From NCBI GenBank assembly GCA_002714565.1, contig PAXU01000050.1, positions 43,110-55,339 of the forward strand: a stretch of 12,230 bases of DNA, in the 5' to 3' direction. This document shows positions 1 to 6,542 of the stretch, in pieces. Made by a program: the position numbers and the translations under genes. Positions within the stretch are counted from its first letter, which is position 1. Each line of letters opens with the position of its first letter. The notes beneath the pieces are model-generated. The model did not search any database. It was not told the origin of the DNA and saw only the letters and a program-made list of their open reading frames with translations. The stretch is from Rhodopirellula sp. Lineage in GTDB: Bacteria > Planctomycetota > Planctomycetia > Pirellulales > Pirellulaceae.

Positions 1-530
1 TCGAGCATGTTGAAAGAGTTGATCAACGCAACAATCCAAAATGCACTTATCAGAATCGTAATGATGCGATACGGAATGAAGGCTGTCAGTGTCCATCCTT
101 GCCAGGACACAACTGCGATGGCGACAGCGAATTGAATGAGCAAACGAGTCTTCCAGCTTAGACCCTTGCGATCATCTATGAGTCCAAGAATCATCATGAG
201 TGACCCAGCAGATAGCAGGATCCACAACTCACCCAGTTGTTCTTCTACACCAGTCAGGTAAGGCCTTATGGACTCCGGCAGATATCCTGTTACCGAACCA
301 TTCAACAGAACCACAACCGTACCTAACAACATTGGCAATATTACAGCAAACCATATCGCGATGCCTCCGCCCATCGGGGTCGGGGTTTCGTGTACTTTGC
401 GTTCGCCTGGCTGGTCAACGAGTCCCCAGGAAATTGCCTTCCGTCGCACAAAGAACACGACGAGCCATGCGACGAACGCACTGGGCACAATCGCCAGAGT
501 AACTAACCAGAAAATGAGCTCGGAGTACAT
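1..530 (-). CDS. WecA/MraY-family polyprenyl-phosphate sugar-1-phosphate transferase, N-terminal part (cut by window edge)
   Basis: The minus strand is open from an ATG at 530 to the left edge, giving 176 residues with the C-terminus missing. Family hallmarks appear in order: a hydrophobic N-terminal helix (about residues 5-28), then GLVDQPGERKVHETPTPMGG (36-55), the usual cytoplasmic loop after the first helix. Two further hydrophobic segments follow (about 56-77 and 103-117), then the acidic pair in LGLIDD (Asp119-Asp120), and finally NSFNML at the edge, the start of the NxxNxxDG motif. Such enzymes are integral membrane proteins that move a sugar-1-phosphate from a UDP-sugar to undecaprenyl phosphate, beginning synthesis of O-antigen, teichoic acid or other cell-surface glycans. 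The RKxHxxPxPxxGG loop favours the WecA/TagO branch over MraY, but the sugar cannot be told. No strong Shine-Dalgarno precedes the ATG, and a TTG lies directly upstream. It follows the DUF4416 gene after 72 bases on the same strand. Confidence 0.86.
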   Translation of the reverse strand, partial: MYSELIFWLVTLAIVPSAFVAWLVVFFVRRKAISWGLVDQPGERKVHETPTPMGGGIAIWFAVILPMLLGTVVVLLNGSVTGYLPESIRPYLTGVEEQLGELWILLSAGSLMMILGLIDDRKGLSWKTRLLIQFAVAIAVVSWQGWTLTAFIPYRIITILISAFWIVALINSFNML

Positions 531-602
531 CAAAGATTCAGCTACTTGGATAGCTGCTTTTAACAGAGTGTGAATGGGTCATCGTATGGTACAACCTGAC
601 CA

Positions 603-1154
603 TCATTCTACGTTGAGCACACCATATCGTTCACGCAGATACATCCTGCAGCGATTTAAGAATGCGTGGTATCCTTCCGTCATGTAGTCAGGATACGTCC
701 AGGGACGCTGAGACCATTGCTTTGATTGAAAATGCAAAGTGACCTCAGCAAACATTCCTTTACCAATATATAAACGGTGGTCCCTATCTTTGGTCGTTGC
801 CAAGACTAACTTGGCAAGCGTCAGGTATCCCGGATCAATATTCAGCGGACGATCCACTGAAGCTACCTTATCTATATCGGCATATTCTCGCTCCCAAGTG
901 TTCGTCTGATGCTTTATTTCTGCTAATTCCGCCGGATCCACAAGTTTTTCCACCGCGATCAACTGTTTTTTCAGCGACGGACCCATGGATACTTCGTAGT
1001 AATCCGTCTGTGTGAAATCAAACAATTCACTCGCCAAAGCAATCGCACCATACCTAGCTTCGATTACATCACGCGCCCACTGCAATGCTGCTACGTCTCC
1101 ACTGAAGATTGCGAAGAAAAGAAGTACAGGCTGATGATGTTGAACTTCGCCCAT
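603..1154 (-). CDS. DUF4416 family protein
   Basis: This 183-residue protein is recognised as DUF4416 from its layout. An N-terminal hydrophobic beta strand (LLFFAIFSGD, 11-20) is followed by the FDFTQTDYYEVSMGP segment (45-59) and the LVDPAEL-x-EIK block (71-81). The most conserved stretch runs from NIDPGYLTLAKLVLATTKD (105-123) through HRLYIGKGMFAEVTL (126-140), and PWTYPDY (151-157) lies near the end. The length is normal for the family. It has no signal peptide and no membrane helix, so it is probably cytosolic. No biochemical function is established as far as I know, and I assign none. It starts with ATG 46 bases after the prolyl-tRNA synthetase stop and lies upstream of the WecA-like gene, consistent with cotranscription. 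The Shine-Dalgarno is weak. Confidence 0.88.
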   Translation of the reverse strand: MGEVQHHQPVLLFFAIFSGDVAALQWARDVIEARYGAIALASELFDFTQTDYYEVSMGPSLKKQLIAVEKLVDPAELAEIKHQTNTWEREYADIDKVASVDRPLNIDPGYLTLAKLVLATTKDRDHRLYIGKGMFAEVTLHFQSKQWSQRPWTYPDYMTEGYHAFLNRCRMYLRERYGVLNVE

Positions 1155-1200
1155 TACCGGTCGATCGTTAGGTTTTAATTGACCCTATCACGGAGAGTCG

Positions 1201-2718
1201 TTAATAAGATTTTCCGAAGACTGCACGTCCGGTGCTCGGCTTCCCGCTAAAAATACACGTCCCAGGCTCTTGCTGCTGGTCGAGTGGAATACAACGCGTA
1301 GTAACTTTTAGCTCGCCAAGCACTTTTTGCACTTCCGGTGCATCCTCACAAAAGTGACTAGATGCGAATCCACCATGGATTTCCAGTGCATCCTTATCCT
1401 CTGGAGTGAAGTACTCCCGGAATTCATCAAGCGTGTCTATTGTCCGTGAATTATCCTCTCGCAGCTTCAATGCCTGATCAAACAGGGATGATTGGATTTC
1501 GGTCAGGATCGTGCCCACCTGAGTGACAAACTCATCTCGACTAACACCGTTGCTCTCACCAGTGTCTCTACGCGACATGAAGACATTTCCGTTTTCGATA
1601 TCACGCGGTCCGACTTCGACGCGGATCGGGACACCACGTTTGATGTGGTACCACTTCTTCTCCCCACCACGTATATCCCTGTCATCCATGATGACTCGAA
1701 TCGGTTCTCCCTCGTATGTTTGTTCCTTCAGTTGTTTCTGCAACTGGTCGCAATACTCCAAGACAACCGATCGCTGTTCATCATTTTTGTAGATCGGGAG
1801 GATCACGACATGACTGGGGGCCAGCTTGGGAGGGATCACCAAACCATCATCATCGCTGTGAGTCATAATTAAAGCACCGACCAATCGCGTTGATACGCCC
1901 CAAGATGTTGTCCAGGCGTGCTGTAATTCACCAGCCTGATCTTGATACGTGATATCCTGTGCCCTGGAGAAATTCTGACCCAGGAAGTGAGACGTACCAG
2001 CCTGTAATGCTTTGCGATCCTGCATCATCGCTTCGATGGTCAACGTTGAAACGGCACCTGGAAATCTCTCGTCTGCCGTCTTTTCTCCCTTGATGACCGG
2101 CATTGCCATCGTGTTCTCTGCAAAGTCCGCATAAACATCAAGCATTAAACGGGTTTCTTCAAGAGCTTCTTCTTCAGTCGCATGGCAAGTGTGCCCTTCC
2201 TGCCAAAGAAATTCAGTCGTACGAAGAAACATCCGCGTACGCATTTCCCAACGTACGACATTTGCCCACTGGTTGATCTTAATTGGCAGGTCCCGATAGG
2301 ACTGAACCCACTTGGCGTACATCGACCCGATGATAGTCTCACTTGTCGGCCGAACAATAAGAGGTTCTTCCAGAGGGCCGGCCGGCACCAATCCACCGTC
2401 CGGTCCGGGTTCGAGCCGGTGATGAGTTACAACGGCACATTCCTTAGCAAACCCCTCAACATGTTCGGCTTCCTTTTCAAGGAAGCTCATCGGGATAAAC
2501 AACGGAAAATACGCATTTACATGTCCGGTGTCCTTGAACATGCGATCAAGCACGCCCTGCATGTTCTCCCAGATTGACCAACCCCATGGCTTAATCACCA
2601 TGCAACCGCGAACTGGTGACACTTCCGCCAAGTCAGCAGATTTTATGACCTGTTGATACCACTGTGGATAGTCTTCGGCGCGGGTTGGTGTAATTGCTGT
2701 CTTTGGCTGTTTTCCCAT
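1201..2718 (-). CDS. proS: Prolyl-tRNA synthetase, archaeal/eukaryote-type (short form without editing insertion)
   Basis: This cytosolic class II aminoacyl-tRNA synthetase of 505 residues charges tRNA-Pro with proline using ATP. The class II motifs are visible. Motif 1 lies around VRGCMVIKPWGWSIWENMQ (36-54). Motif 2 is VVRWEMRTRMFLRTTEFLWQ (154-173), preceded by RPTSETII (123-130). Motif 3 is GVSTRLVGALIMTHSDDDG (274-292). The anticodon-binding domain follows from about 303 (VVILPIYK). The C-terminal domain ends in a Tyr, as is typical of the archaeal/eukaryote-type enzyme. The long INS editing domain of E. coli-type ProRS, between motifs 2 and 3, is absent, which matches the short length. 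The C-terminal zinc-site positions appear degenerate: Cys457 and Cys488 remain, but the expected partners are Glu462 and Ser491. The ATG is preceded by a purine-rich GAGAGAAAG. The gap from the RNase R stop is 104 bases. Confidence 0.97.
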   Translation of the reverse strand: MGKQPKTAITPTRAEDYPQWYQQVIKSADLAEVSPVRGCMVIKPWGWSIWENMQGVLDRMFKDTGHVNAYFPLFIPMSFLEKEAEHVEGFAKECAVVTHHRLEPGPDGGLVPAGPLEEPLIVRPTSETIIGSMYAKWVQSYRDLPIKINQWANVVRWEMRTRMFLRTTEFLWQEGHTCHATEEEALEETRLMLDVYADFAENTMAMPVIKGEKTADERFPGAVSTLTIEAMMQDRKALQAGTSHFLGQNFSRAQDITYQDQAGELQHAWTTSWGVSTRLVGALIMTHSDDDGLVIPPKLAPSHVVILPIYKNDEQRSVVLEYCDQLQKQLKEQTYEGEPIRVIMDDRDIRGGEKKWYHIKRGVPIRVEVGPRDIENGNVFMSRRDTGESNGVSRDEFVTQVGTILTEIQSSLFDQALKLREDNSRTIDTLDEFREYFTPEDKDALEIHGGFASSHFCEDAPEVQKVLGELKVTTRCIPLDQQQEPGTCIFSGKPSTGRAVFGKSY

Positions 2719-2822
2719 CGAGTATCTTTCTCTCGCCTTCCGGTAAAAAACTGTGACTGGGCGGCATATAGGTTACTTAATTAAAGCTAAACGACTTGCT
2801 TCAGATTGACAACGGCGACCCA
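2719..2822 (-). other. Intergenic spacer between rnr and proS, possible weak promoter
   Basis: This 104-base spacer is more A+T-rich than the flanking genes and contains TTAATTAA (2777-2784). Read on the minus strand it has a TTGTCA (five of six against the -35 consensus), but only poor -10 matches follow at usual spacing. A separate TATATG lies closer to proS. I see no convincing hairpin with a T-run, so nothing shows that transcription stops after rnr. The purine-rich stretch just before the proS ATG is the likely ribosome binding site. Confidence 0.25.
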
Positions 2823-5264
2823 TTAACCGCGTCGACGGCGGCCACGCTTGCGTTTCCCTCCACTGCGTCGCGCTGCTTGCTTGATGGATCCACGCTTACG
2901 TGGTCCACGCGCTCCGCGACGTCCCCCACCGCCGCCAGATCCCTCGACCGGCTTGCCTTGTGGCGTATGGCTTTGAAGCGTCCTCACGTAGGAGAAATTG
3001 AGCTCTCGCCGCTGCATGTCAACCGACGATACGGTGACAACCAACGTATCACCAAGCCCAAATGCATTTCCACTTCGGAACCCAGCAAGTCGTCGTGCAT
3101 CACGATCCAGTTTGTAATGGTCGTCGCGCATGGACCGCACAGAAATGAGCCCTTCGGCCGGGATCTTAACACCCTGCACGAATAGCCCATATTCTTCCAC
3201 GCCAGTAACGACGGCGACCAGTTCTTCACCGACCTGATCTTTCATGTAGTTGAGCAACTTGAGCTTGATCAACTCTCGCTCCGCTGACTCCGCATTGCGT
3301 TCTCGGTCAGAGCAATGTTCGCCTTGGGATTGCAGCACTGCAAAGTCCTGAGGTGGCCTCTTGTTGTCCTGTAAGTCGTCAAACATCCGATGCACTGTTA
3401 AATCCGGATACCGACGAATCGGTGAGGTAAAATGACAGTAGTGCGCAAATGATAGAGCGTAGTGACCTTCTTCTTCCGGTCCGTACACTGCCTTTTGCAT
3501 ACTACGAAGCACGGCGAGATTCACACACTGCTCTTCGGGTTTATCTTCTACCGCCTTGATGACTGATTTAATATCAAATCGACTACGTACACCGCTGTCG
3601 GTGACTTTCAACTCTTTAAGCAGTCGCGACAACGACTCCAGCTTTCGAGGACTCGGTGCACCGTGAATCCGTCTTAGGAATTTAAGTTCATCCAGGTGTA
3701 ATTGCTCAGCCACGCTGCGATTCGCAAGCAACATGAATTCTTCAATGATTTGATGACTCTCCGTGTTGATCACGTGATGCGCGCCAGATACTCTTCCCTG
3801 GCGGTCCAGATCGATCTTGATCTCCGGCAATCCCATTTCCAGAGCACCTTCCTCGATACGACGCCGTCGCAATATCATCGCCAGCGTGTACATGTGATCG
3901 AGTAACAGATATACGTCTTCTGTTAGCTTTTCTCTCCAGGCCGAACGATTCTGTAGAAAGTCGTCAATCTCTTCGTAAGCGAATCTCCTGTCACTTTTAA
4001 TGACACTACGCGTTACTTCGGTATGTAAAACCGTTCCATCGGGGCTCACCTCCATGATCGCTGTTCGGGCATATCGCCGCTTATCGGGCTGTAAGCTTGC
4101 CAGATTGTTTGAGATGATCTCAGGCAACATTGGGATCACACGATCCGGTAAGTAAACACTCGTCGCACGACGATAAGCCTCGTCATCAAGCGGAGATCCT
4201 TCCTCAACAAAATGTGAAACGTCGGCTATGTGTACCGACAATGACCAGTTGCCCGACGCCAGCAGTTCAAGTGATATCGCGTCGTCGAAGTCTCTCGCAT
4301 CCACCGGATCAATCGTAACGACGGTGTCCGCTGTTAAGTCGCGTCTACCTTCCGGGACCTTTTCCGGATCAAACAACTCAGCCTGTCGTCTGGCTTCCTG
4401 CATTGCAGATTCCGGGAATTCCTCTATGAGACCGAATTCATGGATGATGGAAAGCGTATCCACGCCCGGTTCACCTCGTGCCCCTAAGACGTCTACCAAC
4501 ACCGCTTCACCGGCATCATGCGTATCAGGGAACCGCACCATTTCGATCACTACTTTGTCACCGGTGCGTGCACCTTTTGCTCCGGGGTCACCCACGGATA
4601 CTGGATCTTCAAACTGTCTGCCATCAACGCGTACGAATCCCCGTCGTTTGGTCTCACCGTATGTCCCTACAAAACGGGAAGTTTTGCGTTCCTTGATTTC
4701 GATAACTTCGGCACGATCACTTTCACCGCGACCACCATGCCGCCGTGAACGCATCCGTCGCACTCTCACGATGTCACCGGTTGCTGCGCCGAGTGTCTGC
4801 TCCCTTGGCACGAACAAATCGTGTTCTGTTCCCACATCTGATGGTGTACCCAGCGGACGAACAAATCCAAATCCACCGGAATTACGCTGGAATTTTCCGG
4901 TAATCGTTCCATCAGACGGAGCGTCTGTAGGCCCATCAGGCGGAGCGTCTGTATCAGCGGCTGACTCGTCCGTGTCCGGAGCATCAGATTCGGGGGGCGT
5001 ATCCGTAATAACCTCTGATTTGTCGTTGCTGATATCTGGTTGACCCGAACCGGGTATGACAATGTGACGCGGGCCATACTTGGCAAGCCCCTGCTTTACC
5101 AATTGCTTAACAACAATTCGTAATTGACGCGTGTCATCAATATCCAGTCCCAACTGCTTGGCTATGACTCGCGGCTTCACGGGACGGTAGCGGGATTGCT
5201 GGATGTGGTCGTAAACCAAACTGGCAAGTTCGTCACGACGTGATTGTTTTGGATTTTGTTCCAT
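2823..5264 (-). CDS. rnr: Ribonuclease R, 3'-5' processive exoribonuclease
   Basis: RNase R is an RNB-family hydrolytic 3'-5' exoribonuclease that degrades structured RNA. Residue numbers here count a possible TTG at 5267 as residue 1. The ATG at 5264 is adjacent and more likely, giving 813 residues. Domains in order are: a winged-helix N-terminus (about 10-73), an acidic Pro/Asp linker (about 77-120), cold-shock RNA-binding domains (from 121, with GGFGFVRP), and the RNB catalytic domain. Its metal-binding signature IDPVDARDFDDA holds Asp320, Asp326, Asp328 and Asp329, with HFTSPIRRYPDL downstream (612-623). An S1 domain (about 680-760) and a basic Gly/Arg/Lys tail (about 770-814) complete it. 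The length is normal for RNase R, and the winged helix and basic tail argue against RNase II. It lies 65 bases after the YhaM-like gene, another 3'-5' exoribonuclease. The Shine-Dalgarno is weak (AAGAAA). Confidence 0.97.
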   Translation of the reverse strand: MEQNPKQSRRDELASLVYDHIQQSRYRPVKPRVIAKQLGLDIDDTRQLRIVVKQLVKQGLAKYGPRHIVIPGSGQPDISNDKSEVITDTPPESDAPDTDESAADTDAPPDGPTDAPSDGTITGKFQRNSGGFGFVRPLGTPSDVGTEHDLFVPREQTLGAATGDIVRVRRMRSRRHGGRGESDRAEVIEIKERKTSRFVGTYGETKRRGFVRVDGRQFEDPVSVGDPGAKGARTGDKVVIEMVRFPDTHDAGEAVLVDVLGARGEPGVDTLSIIHEFGLIEEFPESAMQEARRQAELFDPEKVPEGRRDLTADTVVTIDPVDARDFDDAISLELLASGNWSLSVHIADVSHFVEEGSPLDDEAYRRATSVYLPDRVIPMLPEIISNNLASLQPDKRRYARTAIMEVSPDGTVLHTEVTRSVIKSDRRFAYEEIDDFLQNRSAWREKLTEDVYLLLDHMYTLAMILRRRRIEEGALEMGLPEIKIDLDRQGRVSGAHHVINTESHQIIEEFMLLANRSVAEQLHLDELKFLRRIHGAPSPRKLESLSRLLKELKVTDSGVRSRFDIKSVIKAVEDKPEEQCVNLAVLRSMQKAVYGPEEEGHYALSFAHYCHFTSPIRRYPDLTVHRMFDDLQDNKRPPQDFAVLQSQGEHCSDRERNAESAERELIKLKLLNYMKDQVGEELVAVVTGVEEYGLFVQGVKIPAEGLISVRSMRDDHYKLDRDARRLAGFRSGNAFGLGDTLVVTVSSVDMQRRELNFSYVRTLQSHTPQGKPVEGSGGGGGRRGARGPRKRGSIKQAARRSGGKRKRGRRRRG
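4909..4956. repeat. Two-copy 24-base tandem repeat within rnr
   Basis: Unit 1 (4909-4932) and unit 2 (4933-4956) match at 20 of their first 21 bases and differ in the last three. The period is a multiple of three. It encodes a duplicated eight-residue Thr-Asp-Ala-Pro-(Pro/Ser)-Asp-Gly unit in the acidic linker of RNase R, so it keeps the reading frame. It probably arose by slippage or local duplication in an unstructured linker. Confidence 0.85.
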
Positions 5265-5329
5265 CAATTGTGTTTCTTAAATGAGCGATAACCATTGGTC
5301 AGAAACAGGTTTCACTCTAGGCGAAGAGG

Positions 5330-6304
5330 TTACTCTATCGGACCACGGTATATCTTACGCCCGAGGCTTGGTTGATAGGGAGTCCAATTATCTCCCGGAT
5401 TCGACTGCTGGTTCTGCTCGATGCAATTCGTAAATGCAAATATCTTGGCATCCAGATTGTCCAAGTGATGAAGCGTGATGGCCTCGAGCGTCATCGGCAA
5501 CTTGGGACTACCAAATTCATATTGCCCATGATGACTAATTATCAAGTGCTTCAGATGTAGTGCCAGTGTCGCTGGGAATTCCTGTTCTGCTGTTGAATTG
5601 AATTCAGTGATTTTCGACTGAAGTAACTCAACCCCCTGCACCAAATGGCCAATCAACTGGCCTTCGTCTGAATACTCGAATGACCGTTCAAAAAGTAACT
5701 CTGTTGTCTTGGACAAGTCGTGTAGAAACACACCCATCAGTAACAGATCCCGGTTTACCTGTGGGTATAAAGGCACAACAGCATCGACAAGTCGCATGAG
5801 ATGCACAATGTGATCCAGCAATCCGCCGTGATACGCATGATGGTTCTTCACGCCCGCCGGAGCTTTGCATAGTTTGTCGACCAGAGTCTTGTCTTCCAGG
5901 TACAGGGTTGCTAACTGCTTTAGGATTTGATTCTCGATAGAATCGATGAATTGGCGCAACTGGACTAATAGCTTGCCAATGTCTTCATTTCCTAACTGGA
6001 CAAAATCTGATTCATCTATGTTGGCAGCATCTACCACAGTTAGTTTCTGAACGATGATCTGCAGGTTGCCATTAAAGAACTGTGTCTTGCCTTGCACGCG
6101 GAGATAGTCGCCGTTTTCAAACGCATCATACGTGCCCTGATTCGCATTCCATTGCATGGCATTTACGCTTCCCGTCTTGTCTGACAGGGTCAGCTGTAGA
6201 TATAGATTACCGCTACGGTTGGGTCGCAGTTGCTTGCCGCCTCCCAGCAGCACTTCATCCACATTTTCATTTTCTGTGAATTGATTCAGGTATTTGCGTC
6301 CCAT
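5330..6304 (-). CDS. YhaM-like 3'-5' exoribonuclease (OB fold + HD domain)
   Basis: This 324-residue protein has the two-domain plan of YhaM of Bacillus (about 314 residues). An N-terminal OB-fold nucleic-acid-binding domain (about 15-95, with LYLQLTLSDKTGSVNAMQW at 34-52) precedes a metal-dependent HD domain. HD-domain residues visible are NHHAYHGGLLDH (154-165), LHDLSKTTEL (194-203, the His195-Asp196 pair), GQLIGH (215-220), SHHGQYEFGSP (257-267) and the final Asp near HHLDNLDAK (279-287). YhaM proteins degrade RNA, and in some cases DNA, from the 3' end in the cytosol. The ATG at 6304 has GGGAAA about eight bases upstream. It is the first gene of the leftward set and is divergent from gcvT. 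The HD fold also occurs in phosphohydrolases, but the OB-HD order and the SHHG..GSP motif support YhaM. Confidence 0.88.
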   Translation of the reverse strand: MGRKYLNQFTENENVDEVLLGGGKQLRPNRSGNLYLQLTLSDKTGSVNAMQWNANQGTYDAFENGDYLRVQGKTQFFNGNLQIIVQKLTVVDAANIDESDFVQLGNEDIGKLLVQLRQFIDSIENQILKQLATLYLEDKTLVDKLCKAPAGVKNHHAYHGGLLDHIVHLMRLVDAVVPLYPQVNRDLLLMGVFLHDLSKTTELLFERSFEYSDEGQLIGHLVQGVELLQSKITEFNSTAEQEFPATLALHLKHLIISHHGQYEFGSPKLPMTLEAITLHHLDNLDAKIFAFTNCIEQNQQSNPGDNWTPYQPSLGRKIYRGPIE

Positions 6305-6390
6305 GGATAGTTTCCCGATGGTGTAGTCAGTTCAGCGGTGTTTCTAGGAGCGAGTCTATGGGTTGATTCGACATCATACAAGTGGATGCA

Positions 6391-6406
6391 AATCGGCCCT
6401 CCGATT
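6391..6406. promoter_or_regulatory. Perfect 6-bp inverted repeat with 4-base loop
   Basis: AATCGG (6391-6396) and CCGATT (6401-6406) are exact reverse complements separated by CCCT. The element lies between the divergent genes, about 90 bases upstream of the gcvT -10 box and about 90 bases upstream of the YhaM-like start. It could be an operator half-site pair or a hairpin in the leftward leader. No T-run follows in either direction, so it is not a standard terminator. Confidence 0.4.
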
Positions 6407-6479
6407 ATTTCTCTACATCTGATACCTCGTCTCCAGCATTCTGGAATACGCCCTTTGCATGCGATACAATGACCGCGCG

Positions 6480-6485
6480 TATAAT
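6480..6485 (+). promoter_or_regulatory. Predicted -10 box of the gcv operon promoter
   Basis: A perfect TATAAT lies 57 bases before the chosen gcvT start and would place transcription initiation near 6492. It lies downstream of the alternative upstream ATG at 6459, so a message from this promoter could not encode the longer GcvT reading frame. The -35 region is weak, which leaves room for an activator. Confidence 0.5.
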
Positions 6486-6542
6486 TGCCTATCCGTGGCA
6501 AATGCAGGCATCTTTTGGTTCGTTCACAACGCAGGTGTACCG

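Larger units (their letters stand above)
6305..6542. promoter_or_regulatory. Divergent intergenic region between the YhaM-like gene and gcvT
   Basis: This region of 238 bases must hold promoters for both directions. Rightward, TATAAT lies at 6480-6485, with a second near-match TACAAT at 6465-6470. The -35 matches are poor (TTGCAT at 6455-6460 with 19-base spacing). Leftward, I see no convincing promoter. A perfect hairpin lies at 6391-6406. I do not see the conserved cores of a glycine riboswitch here. From the predicted start near 6492 only about 50 bases remain before the gcvT ATG, which is too short for a tandem aptamer. Confidence 0.55.

Noticed and set aside
200..573. Two overlapping plus-strand open frames of about 100 codons
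   Set aside because: They lie antisense to the WecA/MraY-like gene, whose motifs are unmistakable, and their translations have no recognisable features.
4228..5043. A 271-codon plus-strand open frame
   Set aside because: It is antisense to the catalytic and cold-shock part of RNase R. Its Ser/Pro-rich, low-complexity translation reflects the codon pattern of the opposite strand.
5290..5298. Short palindrome ACCATTGGT between the YhaM-like gene and rnr
   Set aside because: A four-base-pair arm with a one-base centre is expected by chance and has no T-run or promoter nearby.
6486..6542. Glycine riboswitch upstream of gcvT
   Set aside because: The leader after the -10 box is only about 50 bases, and the conserved aptamer cores are not seen by eye. 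A covariance-model hit would overturn this.
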